From Holophagales bacterium (GTDB lineage: Bacteria; Acidobacteriota; Thermoanaerobaculia; Multivoradales; Multivoraceae), in the NCBI GenBank assembly GCA_009843505.1, contig VYDI01000034.1, forward strand, positions 310,001-374,000: a stretch of 64,000 nt of DNA, in the 5' to 3' direction. Under the pieces are notes generated by a model, which was not told the DNA's origin, searched no databases, and saw only the letters and a program-made list of their open reading frames with translations. Positions 42,985 through 50,676 of this stretch are shown here, in pieces (the first letter of the stretch is position 1; each line of letters begins with the position of its first letter). A program made the translations under genes and the position numbers.

Positions 42985-43680
42985 CTAGCGCTCCGTCCGA
43001 GCCCGGTAAGCCTCAACGGCTGCACTGCTAACGTCGCCCGGATAGCAGAGCGGCGAAGCGCCCCCAGGCCGGCTGTAGGCACTGCGGCGCCCGCAGCGCC
43101 TGCCTGCTCGGTCGGTGTTGTATGGGCAGGGGCAGCTTCCCGAGTACCCGGCAATCGACTGCCTGACTAGGATGCGGCGAATCTCGGCATCGCTGCGGCT
43201 CGGCGCCTGGCGCGCCGCCTGACGAGCCGACGGGCTGCATGGCAGGGCGTCGATCGCGCGGGACGATCCTGTCAGGCTGATGCGGTCCGTCACCTCCTCA
43301 CCTAGCGCGTTGATTCCCAACAGCCGCACACTGCGGCGTTGACTCAGTTTCTCGATGAAGCCCCTGACTTCGGCCGACCTAGACGATGCTCTCATGGCTC
43401 CGGCCTCATCCCGAAAGCTGCACTTCTCCGTCGAGCCGTCGTCCCACTGGGTCCCTACGTCGCCTTCCACGAAGGTGGCGTCGCCGGCCAGCCTGAGGGT
43501 CACGGTCTGGTTACTCCTGGAACAGGCCACAATGATCCGAATCCGGCCATCGAGGCCAACCGCCCGCGCAGTAGCGTTCGCCGAAGAACCTTCGACAGAC
43601 CACTGAGCGCCTACTGGCAGAGCGACCACTGCCAGGATCAATCCTGGGAGTCCGGCCCGCGCGTGGGATCTCGTTGGCAC
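42985..43680 (-). CDS. Exported protein with CPCPYN / YSRPGG cysteine motif
   Basis: A 231-residue protein from GTG 43680, with AGGAG eight bases upstream. The signal peptide ends at PVGAQW. Residues about 25-150 look like beta strands. The C-terminal part contains SCPCPYN, DRAGRRCGRRSAYSRPGG and SPLCYPGDV, a five-cysteine module that I recall from small exported proteins of unknown function in Proteobacteria and phages, often with nuclease genes. It is placed 11 bases after the YHYH-domain gene, so the two are likely co-expressed. Confidence 0.72.
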   Translation of the reverse strand: MPTRSHARAGLPGLILAVVALPVGAQWSVEGSSANATARAVGLDGRIRIIVACSRSNQTVTLRLAGDATFVEGDVGTQWDDGSTEKCSFRDEAGAMRASSRSAEVRGFIEKLSQRRSVRLLGINALGEEVTDRISLTGSSRAIDALPCSPSARQAARQAPSRSDAEIRRILVRQSIAGYSGSCPCPYNTDRAGRRCGRRSAYSRPGGASPLCYPGDVSSAAVEAYRARTER

Positions 43681-43691
43681 GTCCCCGGCTC

Positions 43692-44108
43692 CTAGAATCT
43701 GAACCGGAGCTGGAACCCGACGCCGTCAACCCGCCCCCGGCTGTTCGTTACGGGCACGAGGCCAAGTGCAACTGGGTCCCGCCTAGGAACCTCCACACTT
43801 CGGGTTAGGCCTAGAGCTTGAAACGACCGCTCCGGATCCCGCTGCTTCTTCTTGTTCTTCTTGAGCTTGTGAACGAAGTAGACAATGCCACCGGCAAGCA
43901 GGATGGCAAGCACCACATCGCTGTCGATCGAAGTTTCATCATCACCGCCCCGGTGGCAGTGATAGCCGCCATTCACATAGTCGTTGTGACACCCCGCGCT
44001 GTTCAGCCCGCCGCCGTGAGGAAAGGCGGGAGCACTGAGTAAAGCGCCAGTCAGAACAAGAGCGGTCAGTGTGGAGACTCGTGGCCTCGGTAGCGGCTTC
44101 TTGTGCAC
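43692..44108 (-). CDS. YHYH-domain membrane protein
   Basis: A 138-residue protein from GTG 44108 (with GAGG just upstream); the frame is open to ATG 44162, which would add 18 residues ahead of the signal peptide. After the signal (ending SAPAFP) comes HGGGLNSAGCHNDYVNGG and YHCHRG, the YHYH motif thought to bind metal. A single membrane span (VVLAILLAGGIVYFVHKLKK) and a basic segment follow, then a C-terminal part of about 45 residues ending GFQLRFRF. YHYH proteins often accompany secreted nucleases or cell-wall genes; role unknown. Confidence 0.72.
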   Translation of the reverse strand: MHKKPLPRPRVSTLTALVLTGALLSAPAFPHGGGLNSAGCHNDYVNGGYHCHRGGDDETSIDSDVVLAILLAGGIVYFVHKLKKNKKKQRDPERSFQALGLTRSVEVPRRDPVALGLVPVTNSRGRVDGVGFQLRFRF

Positions 44109-44469
44109 TCTGCGGTCCTCACTACAGGCTCTCATCGGCATCCAGCCGGGAGAGGACCGCACACGCTATGTCGGGCCACATCCGGACAACTGGGGCAACG
44201 AAGTCGGATCGGTCTGCGCACTTCTGAACTGCCAGATCATCATGGATGTCTCAGAGCGAGAAGCACAACCCGCAAACCCACCCCTACAAATGCAGGGCAA
44301 GCACGCTCAACGTCCTGCGGTCGCCCCGTTTCGTCAGGGGACGAGAGCAGTCCCGACCGGAGACACACGCAGGAAGCAATCTGCCGCGAGAGACGAACGC
44401 GCTTGGGCGTGTTCTTCGACTCCGCAGCAGCGCGAGGCGCACGATGGAAGATGCGCTGCGACTAGATCG
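44109..44469. other. Gene-free stretch
   Basis: Open frames run through on the plus strand (for example 44071-44769), but their translations have no motifs and cross the end of a long real gene on the other strand. Possible weak dyads (CGCAGC/GCTGCG at about 44424-44460) lie behind the stop of the large repeat protein. No promoter could be fixed. Confidence 0.4.
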
Positions 44470-47127
44470 CTACAACCCCGCCGGCCTCCCCCGCACCGTG
44501 ATGGGCTTATCCCCCGCGCCAACTGGGTCAACGTCAACGTCGCCCGACCAACGTCGGCCGGCCGCCCAGAAGGACAGCACGTAGGTGTCCGGTGTGACAC
44601 AGCCGAGACCCAGCGTTCCCGCATCCGAAAAGAGGGGCGCACCCGTCGCGCCGCTCAGGTGGCCAGCGATCTCTACGCCGGACTCCGTCCGAACACTCAG
44701 GAAGGAAAGGGGAGCACCAGCACACTCCTCGACTGGACATCGCAGTTCAAGCAGCCGCCCGGTGGCTAGGTCGAAGTCACTGCGCACGGTCTCGCCTTCC
44801 TCCACCATCAGTCTGCCGGCCCCCACGCAGGCCGCGCCGTCGTTCCAGATCATGGACACCTCCCCCACGGGCACGCCGTCCCTGGACCAGAATCCCTGCT
44901 CGGACGAAAGGCCAGTGCCGACAACGTCGCCGGCGGCGTCGAGCAAATGTAACCAGGTACCCGCCGCAGCACTACCACCGGAGCGCCGTAGGGTTAGCTC
45001 GATCCGTCCCCCCTCTGTGTCGGACAGCCGGAGCATCTGAGGCAGCGGTTCCTCGGTCGTGAGTTCGACCTGCACCGAAGCGGCTCTCATCCCTCCGCTG
45101 CGCCCACGCAACAGGTAGCGGCCTGGGGGCGCCGGCGGCAGCGCAAACCGGCCGTCCGGCCCAGAGGACGTCGTAGCCACTTCACGACCGAGATCGCCGA
45201 TGAGGCCCAACTGTCCTTGAACGGGTCGGCCGTCCCGGTCGAGAAAAACGCCACCGACCCGCGTACCTCCCAGGTCGAGCTGGGCGAGAGCGCCCTCCGG
45301 CCAGAGCCTTCCAACGCTCGAGCCGTCAGTATCGAACCAGGTCATCCATAGAATGTCGGCGGGCGCCCCGGTCACCTCGAAGACACCGTTGGCGTCCACC
45401 TGCGCCCGAAAGCTCGGACCGCCTGCACGGAAGACTTGGCTCTGCGGAGCGGCCGAACCGGCCTGAGAGTTGATCACTATCGTGCCGGTGCTGCGGCTCG
45501 CGTCTAGCACTGCGCCAAGAGCCACCGAACCACCGGCAACCGGAACACCGTCCATGGTGAGCACGCTCCGGATTGTGCGGCTCCTCGCCCGCAGACGCAC
45601 TCGCTGGGCGTCACCAGGACCACCCGAACCGACCACCACCTCCCGCGAGACTCGCAGCGAACCGTCAGCGCTCACCACCTCCAGCCGATACTGGCCCGGT
45701 GCGAGCAGGAGTTCTGCGACCGCAGAAAGCGTGACCGACTCCCTGTCGTCGCCGGGTCGACCGGATGGAGCGAGAATCGTCTCCGCAATCGGCGTTCCGG
45801 CCTCCCTGAAACGGTCCAGAACCCGAACCGTGCCATCTCTGACGCCCTCAACAACAACCAGGACGCGGCGGCCCTGATGAAGCCAAGTCTCTCCCATGTC
45901 GAGATGCTCCGAGGCGTCGAGAACCACCAGTCGACTAAGTGTAGGTGTGCCGTAGCACACCTCTCGCAGGTAGTAACGCCCCTCGGAAAGACCTCCGAGC
46001 AAGTAGCTCCCGTCCTCGCCAGACACCGTCAGTGGACGCACGCCGAGCAACGTCGCCCGGATCTCACCGGCACCAGTAGCCAGGAGTTCCACCAGACAAC
46101 CGGCAGTTGGTTCCGCACCCACTGCATCAAAGATCCGTCCACGTACAACGGCTCCCGACTGAAGGAAAACGGCTCCGAGGTCAACCTCGCCACCCGGCAA
46201 GAGCGGCACGCTCGTCATCGGCGAGCGAAGGTGGTTTTCCGCCTCGAAGGTCACGGCGACCATGTCGCCCTCAAGGTATCGGGCGGGAATGCTCGCCGTC
46301 GCGGGCACGAACTGCTGTTCCACAGAAACGGCCGTGCCGCTGCGACGGCCCTGCGTTACTGCGTCAACGCGCATCGTGAAGCTCGGCACGGGCTCTCCGT
46401 CAGCACCTATGACCTCCGCAAGAACCCGGCCAGCAGTGCCAGTCTCGGGCGCCAACGACACCGGGTCTATCCGGTCGAGTGCGAGCGCGATAGGCGGCTC
46501 AGCACCGCTCAGGCTCCGTGACAGCGCCTCAAAGCCCCGAGCCGAAGCGACAATCTTGAAACCACTAGATGGGAGGCCGGCGATCCGAAATCGACCCGAC
46601 TCGTCCGAATCGGCACAGCGCTCCCACCGCCGGAACCGTTCAGGAGCCCCCTCGTCGACCCAAAACGCGCATACGTGCGCTCCCGGAACCGGAACACCGG
46701 TCTCGTTCGCGATCACTGCGCCGCCAATCGAGGTCCCAGCTTCAAGGCGAAACGTGGATGGAGGCGGCTCATCCCCGTAAAGAGCGACGAAGGGCAGATG
46801 CTCTGGATGATCGATTACCACTACGAGCCCAGGGAGCCGCGGCACGCGTGACCTCACCTCACCTCCAGAGGCCGTTTCAGCCTCGACCAGAACGGCCGCC
46901 ATCGGCGACGAGCCCGCCGTGTCCTGCCGAAGGACCCTCACTTCGGCCCCTTCTGCCCCACGACCGTTCTCACCTAGCACGACCCAACGGGCGACACCCG
47001 GTCCGTCGCCTCCCTGGTGCTGCTTAGGCACGACTGGAGCCGGGGTCGCCGCGAACATTCCATCCGCCACCAGCGCAATCACGAGCGGCAGACCTTTAGT
47101 GCGCGTAGCGGCCCCTCGCAACCTCAA
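44470..47127 (-). CDS. Large exported protein of carboxypeptidase-regulatory-like repeats (module B)
   Basis: An 885-residue protein. The TTG start at 47127 overlaps the upstream stop by four bases (TTGA), which supports it despite being a rare codon. After an atypical signal region (LPLVIALVADGMFA) come about seven to eight beta-sandwich repeats marked by SIGGAVIANETGVPVPGAHV, ADSDESGRFRIAGLPSSGF, VRGRIFDAVGAEPTAGCLVE, SGEDGSYLLGGLSEGRYYL, GPDGRFALPPAPPGRYLLRG and similar strand-turn-strand units. No enzyme motif is visible. A related 1060-residue protein lies at 50677. Repeats of this type occur on surface proteins and TonB receptors of Acidobacteriota. Likely extracellular or outer-surface (inference). 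Confidence 0.8.
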   Translation of the reverse strand: MRLRGAATRTKGLPLVIALVADGMFAATPAPVVPKQHQGGDGPGVARWVVLGENGRGAEGAEVRVLRQDTAGSSPMAAVLVEAETASGGEVRSRVPRLPGLVVVIDHPEHLPFVALYGDEPPPSTFRLEAGTSIGGAVIANETGVPVPGAHVCAFWVDEGAPERFRRWERCADSDESGRFRIAGLPSSGFKIVASARGFEALSRSLSGAEPPIALALDRIDPVSLAPETGTAGRVLAEVIGADGEPVPSFTMRVDAVTQGRRSGTAVSVEQQFVPATASIPARYLEGDMVAVTFEAENHLRSPMTSVPLLPGGEVDLGAVFLQSGAVVRGRIFDAVGAEPTAGCLVELLATGAGEIRATLLGVRPLTVSGEDGSYLLGGLSEGRYYLREVCYGTPTLSRLVVLDASEHLDMGETWLHQGRRVLVVVEGVRDGTVRVLDRFREAGTPIAETILAPSGRPGDDRESVTLSAVAELLLAPGQYRLEVVSADGSLRVSREVVVGSGGPGDAQRVRLRARSRTIRSVLTMDGVPVAGGSVALGAVLDASRSTGTIVINSQAGSAAPQSQVFRAGGPSFRAQVDANGVFEVTGAPADILWMTWFDTDGSSVGRLWPEGALAQLDLGGTRVGGVFLDRDGRPVQGQLGLIGDLGREVATTSSGPDGRFALPPAPPGRYLLRGRSGGMRAASVQVELTTEEPLPQMLRLSDTEGGRIELTLRRSGGSAAAGTWLHLLDAAGDVVGTGLSSEQGFWSRDGVPVGEVSMIWNDGAACVGAGRLMVEEGETVRSDFDLATGRLLELRCPVEECAGAPLSFLSVRTESGVEIAGHLSGATGAPLFSDAGTLGLGCVTPDTYVLSFWAAGRRWSGDVDVDPVGAGDKPITVRGRPAGL

Positions 47128-47612
47128 CGGGCGCTCTCCTCTACGTAGCGAAGTAGGCTCAGGATCTCCTCGTGGAGCAGACGTTGTTCTTCGTATGGAT
47201 GGACGGGGCGAAGCAAGAGTAGCTGCCCTTGCGGACCGTAGACCTCAAATCGAGGCCTCGCCACCTTTGTTCGGCTCTGTTCCAGAACGTACAGTGGCAG
47301 ATCGACGACACGGCCCGGGAATGGCAAACCACCCATCCCTGACTCGGGCGGAAGCCCGCTTGGAGTAAACGTCAGAACCGCAACATCATCTCGCTCTTGG
47401 TCGAGACGCGAGAGGGCGCGCGCCGCGATTAAGTCCTGCGGCGAGCAGTTCTCGGGCGTCGGCAGGAAGGCGACGCGGAGCGATGCATGCCGGCTGTACT
47501 CCGAATCGGAAACTCTATGCGCGACCAGATCTACTTGCTGCCCTGCTGGCGCTCGTACCGGCTCGCATGCAGGTACTAGCGCCAGAGCCAACACGCTCAG
47601 GCTCACTCGCAT
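47124..47612 (-). CDS. Small lipoprotein
   Basis: A 162-residue lipoprotein with the lipobox LVPAC. The mature part contains ASLRVAFLPTPENCSPQDLI, then VAVLTFTPSGLPPESG and RFEVYGPQGQLLLLRPVHPY, a beta-alpha pattern resembling a thioredoxin-like or peroxiredoxin-like fold with one Cys at the position of an active-site cysteine. No CxxC motif, so disulfide exchange is doubtful. The start overlaps the previous gene by 10 bases and the stop overlaps the next by 4, so this is part of one tightly coupled unit. Confidence 0.72.
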   Translation of the reverse strand: MRVSLSVLALALVPACEPVRAPAGQQVDLVAHRVSDSEYSRHASLRVAFLPTPENCSPQDLIAARALSRLDQERDDVAVLTFTPSGLPPESGMGGLPFPGRVVDLPLYVLEQSRTKVARPRFEVYGPQGQLLLLRPVHPYEEQRLLHEEILSLLRYVEESAR

Positions 47613-48859
47613 GGTGCCAGCGGCTCACCGGTCCGAACAGCGACTGCATCAAGCAGTAGGAGCCGCTTCGGCTGTCGAAACATGTCCTCGAACCGGCTAC
47701 TTGACTCTTCTAGCAGCCACTGTCTTCTCCCAGGAAGAAGACTCACATGTGTCGCTCGCGTCGGCAAACGACTCTTACCTAGCGTCCGGTCTGATCTAGG
47801 ATCGATCCGATGAAGGTCCCAGACAGGACCGGTCTTCTCCGCTGTCTTGGTTAGGAGGAACAAGTGATCGCCGCTCGCGTACAAGCCAGCCGGATAGCTC
47901 CCAGCTTCAAGCACCGTTGTGTACTGGTCCACCACCTGAAGCCCGCCCTGCGGAAGAACCGGTAGAGCCTCCATCGGCCTCGCAAAAGCGTCAAGACGGC
48001 GGCTGCGCGGTGCAAGCTCCTGAACGAAAGCACCGTCTTGGAAGCGAAGTGCGTACACAGAGCCGCCAGCACCCTCCGTGGCAGCCAGAATCCGAACCCC
48101 AGGCATGTTCCAGTAGATACTCTCATCCGGCAAGGCTGGCCACTCCTGGACCTGCCGGAACCCGCTACCGCCGGCGGCCGGCGCCAGTTGTACGATCAAC
48201 TCCCCCTCACGCTGTGCCAGAAGGTAGAGCCGGTCTTTCAGCGATACGAGCTCGCTGAGGAGGGAGAAACGCCACTGCGGCTCAATATGTCCCGACCTCT
48301 GTGGACCCCGCCATTCCACCTGCCACAGTCGCTCCTCCGGCTCAGCCATAGCGCTTAGGGCCAGCAGCCGGTGCACATACAGCGTTGAGTCCGCGAGAAC
48401 CAGTCCCTCATCCCATGGAGTCACGTCCACAGGCTCTTGAAACGTGAGTGCACCGAGTCCGCTGCCGAGAATGGTGCGTTCAAACCCTGCATGCACATCG
48501 AAGACCAGCAGACGAGCACGCTTCAAATCTGCGAGGACGAACGCCTCCTCGTCTATCCAGGTCCCGCGAAGACCGCCTAGACGGGGTAGTTCGCGCGTAA
48601 CGATGGTTGAACAGGTAGCCGTTGCCACATCGGCCACCAAGGCGAGGGCGAAGACCCCCACGAGGACACGACCACCCCGCCGGTCGTGCTCCACCATCCT
48701 AGAAGAGTGAGCCAGCAGACGATTCGCCTGCTCTCGGTCCAGAATCTCTCGAGCGCGGGCGCTCGCGTCAACGATGGCGCCGCTGTTATCGAGCCTGATC
48801 AGGCCAACCTGGCGTTGATCGACGAGAGTTTCAGCGAGACTGTTCGGGGGGGCAGACAT
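47603..48859 (-). CDS. Propeller-like membrane-anchored protein with PAS-like N-terminal segment
   Basis: A 418-residue protein from ATG 48859, 12 bases after the M56 gene. Residues 1-54 contain VGLIRLDNSGAIVDASARAR, the opening of a PAS domain as seen in LuxR-type regulators, but cut short. A membrane span follows (VLVGVFALALVADVA, about 62-80), then an extracytoplasmic domain rich in repeated strand units (LLVFDVHAGFERTILG, WDEGLVLADSTLYVHRLL, GSVYALRFQDGAFVQELAP), most like a beta propeller. ATG 48697 would give a version with signal peptide only, but it has no ribosome binding site. The predicted topology is cytoplasmic PAS-like stub, span, external propeller. Ligand unknown. Confidence 0.7.
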   Translation of the reverse strand: MSAPPNSLAETLVDQRQVGLIRLDNSGAIVDASARAREILDREQANRLLAHSSRMVEHDRRGGRVLVGVFALALVADVATATCSTIVTRELPRLGGLRGTWIDEEAFVLADLKRARLLVFDVHAGFERTILGSGLGALTFQEPVDVTPWDEGLVLADSTLYVHRLLALSAMAEPEERLWQVEWRGPQRSGHIEPQWRFSLLSELVSLKDRLYLLAQREGELIVQLAPAAGGSGFRQVQEWPALPDESIYWNMPGVRILAATEGAGGSVYALRFQDGAFVQELAPRSRRLDAFARPMEALPVLPQGGLQVVDQYTTVLEAGSYPAGLYASGDHLFLLTKTAEKTGPVWDLHRIDPRSDRTLGKSRLPTRATHVSLLPGRRQWLLEESSSRFEDMFRQPKRLLLLDAVAVRTGEPLAPCE

Positions 48860-48871
48860 CGGCTCGACGAC

Positions 48872-50179
48872 TCAGGGAGGGCTGGGGCCGTCGGCACCCA
48901 GTTGTGTGATCTGGCTCCGAATCTCGCTCTCCAGGACCGCCCATACGCGTGGGTCCATCACATGTACTCCACCGCCAGCACTCGCCGGCCAATCCTCGTC
49001 GCTAGCGCAGATGAAGAGGTCATCCCCTTGCGCGAAGAACCCACCCACCTGTCGGCCGGCCCCCGAGGCAGCAGCACAATCCACCAACGCGCGCAGGACG
49101 GCAGCGTCATCGAGGACAGTGTCCTGAGCGCTCGGTGAACGAGTCGGATTGGCGACCGCGGCGGAGATTCCCAGGGCGGTGACTATCGCCAAAGCAAGTG
49201 CCGAGACCACCGCCGCCCGAGGACGCGCTCGATAGGGCCTGAGGATCGCTCTGATCCTCCTCTCCAACTGCGACCGCTGTGCCATGGGTAAAGACAGGGC
49301 CCTCTGACCCAGAGTACTGCTCTCCGCCAACGAAAGCAGGTGGCGCGCGTAGTCGGACGGTCGGGCGCCGGCAGCCAGCACTTCTTCGTCGCAGGCTTCC
49401 TCGCGTCTCACGGCGGCGAAGTGGGACGCCACCCAGGTCAAGGGGTGGAACCAATAGAGCGACAGGACCGTACGCCCCAGCAGTTGACGCAACGCGTCGT
49501 GTCTGCGCACGTGAACCAGTTCGTGGGACAGGACGACACGCCGGCGGGCGTCAGACCAGTTCGCTGCCGACGCCGGGAGCAAGATCACCGGCCTTCGCAA
49601 GCCTCCCGTCATCGGCATTACTGAGTCCGCTCCGAAAACGAGCCGCACGTAAACGCGAATCGACAGTCGCTTCCTCAGTGCGTCAAGCTCCGTGAGCCAG
49701 GTTTCGCACTCCACGGGCCGCCCTGCGCGCACCAGCTTGCGAAACCGCCAGAACCCCGCTATGACCGACACCAAAGCCGCTCCAGAGCCAAGACCCCACA
49801 GCAGGAACGCCAACTGGATGAAGGGCCTGGGTTGTGCCGCTTCCGCGCTCGCCCCTCGCGCCTCGGGAACGTCAGCAGGCGCGGCCAAAGGCGTTCCGGC
49901 CGAGACCACAGAGGTGCCGCTCTCAAGTACTTCCAGAGGATACACTTCCGGCCCACCGGCTTGAGGAAGGAGCGGCACATCCCACGAGGGGCCGAACAGC
50001 CTCAGAGCGGGGAGGAGGAGGAGGAGCGCGAATGTCACCGTCCACAAGTGGTGGCGCGCAGCAGCCGAACCCTTGCGAGTCAACCATTGGAGAGCAATCG
50101 CCACGGAAAGCACGAGGGTTGCCCGAACGACGAGTTCGACCAAGTCCGCCGATTCGACTGTCGGCAGGAACCCGGTCAT
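48872..50179 (-). CDS. BlaR1-like M56 family membrane metalloprotease
   Basis: A 435-residue sensor protease. Three N-terminal spans, a cytoplasmic zinc domain with HELVH at 219-223 and the third ligand in REEACDEEVLAA, then a fourth span (VVSALALAIVTALGISAAVA). In BlaR1/MecR1 a penicillin-binding domain follows; here only about 95 residues remain, with Cys residues in LVDCAAASG and LFICASDED and no SxxK motif. The protein therefore cannot sense beta-lactam through acylation and must read another signal. Its ATG overlaps the stop of the BlaI-type gene by four bases (ATGA), the standard repressor-sensor pairing. Confidence 0.9.
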   Translation of the reverse strand: MTGFLPTVESADLVELVVRATLVLSVAIALQWLTRKGSAAARHHLWTVTFALLLLLPALRLFGPSWDVPLLPQAGGPEVYPLEVLESGTSVVSAGTPLAAPADVPEARGASAEAAQPRPFIQLAFLLWGLGSGAALVSVIAGFWRFRKLVRAGRPVECETWLTELDALRKRLSIRVYVRLVFGADSVMPMTGGLRRPVILLPASAANWSDARRRVVLSHELVHVRRHDALRQLLGRTVLSLYWFHPLTWVASHFAAVRREEACDEEVLAAGARPSDYARHLLSLAESSTLGQRALSLPMAQRSQLERRIRAILRPYRARPRAAVVSALALAIVTALGISAAVANPTRSPSAQDTVLDDAAVLRALVDCAAASGAGRQVGGFFAQGDDLFICASDEDWPASAGGGVHVMDPRVWAVLESEIRSQITQLGADGPSPP

Positions 50180-50559
50180 CTTCCCTCCCGCGCTGCCTGG
50201 TCGATGAGGGCGCGCAAGCGCGCTCGATCGTCCGGTGTGAGGATCGCGTCTTCCAGGTCCAGGAGAGTCGCCACCGCACCCTCGACGGAACCGCCGAAGA
50301 ACGTCCTGACGACATGCCGCATCGCCGCACGGCGCGCCCTCGAGGTGGGCACCCTCGGCAAGTACACGTAGCGCACCCCCTCCTGCCGATTGGAAAGGTG
50401 GCCCTTCTTCACGAGGATCCGGAGGACCGAGCGAACGGCCGAGTCGGTTGGCGGCTTCGCCATGCGCGAACGGATCTGCGCGCTCGTGGCTGTTCCAAGT
50501 TCATGGACGATGTCCATGACCTCGCGCTCTCTTCGGCTGAGTTGGGGGACATCGCTCAC
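50176..50559 (-). CDS. BlaI/MecI/CopY-family transcriptional repressor
   Basis: A 127-residue repressor. GTG 50559 is chosen because GGAGGACTTGCC precedes it and the protein then begins just before LSRREREVMDIVHELG, the winged-helix start of the family; longer frames to 50625 add nonfamily residues. DNA-recognition segment: TATSAQIRSRMAKPPTDSAV. The C-terminal helices (VRTFFGGSVEGAVATLLDLE) form the dimer part cut by BlaR1-type proteases. It probably controls the neighbouring repeat-protein genes as well as itself; a candidate operator lies upstream at 50625-50640. Confidence 0.9.
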   Translation of the reverse strand: MSDVPQLSRREREVMDIVHELGTATSAQIRSRMAKPPTDSAVRSVLRILVKKGHLSNRQEGVRYVYLPRVPTSRARRAAMRHVVRTFFGGSVEGAVATLLDLEDAILTPDDRARLRALIDQAAREGR

Positions 50560-50609
50560 GGCAAGTCCTCCACACACCCGTTCAGGCATCGCGTCCCCAT
50601 CGCTGCGGC

Positions 50610-50640
50610 ACGCTAGCCAAGGCATGTCGAAAAATCAACA
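50610..50640 (-). promoter_or_regulatory. Candidate promoter and operator of the BlaI-type gene
   Basis: On the minus strand TTGATT (50638-50633) and TAGCGT (50615-50610) are separated by 17 bases, a weak -35/-10 pair. Overlapping it is an imperfect dyad TGTTGA-TTTT-TCGACA (50640-50625), AT-rich against the GC-rich background. Overlap of promoter and dyad is typical of autoregulated BlaI-type repressors. A similar pair of half-sites is at 55763-55779. Confidence 0.35.
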
Positions 50641-50676
50641 CTTGCCGGCGTCCGGGACGCCGCCAAGCGGTCAGGC

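Noticed and set aside
42858..43154. Minus-strand frame of 98 codons
   Set aside because: It overlaps the better supported CPCPYN protein in another frame and lacks a ribosome binding site or signal peptide.
43804..43810. GTTAGGC, an integron attC core-like heptamer
   Set aside because: It lies inside the YHYH coding sequence, and no matching inverse core or integrase was found; chance match.
44071..44769. Plus-strand frame of 232 codons
   Set aside because: It spans a gap and the end of the large repeat-protein gene on the opposite strand, and its translation has no recognisable features.
48872..50559. Beta-lactam resistance locus
   Set aside because: The BlaI/M56 pair suggested it, but the protease lacks a penicillin-binding domain and no beta-lactamase or penicillin-binding protein gene is nearby.
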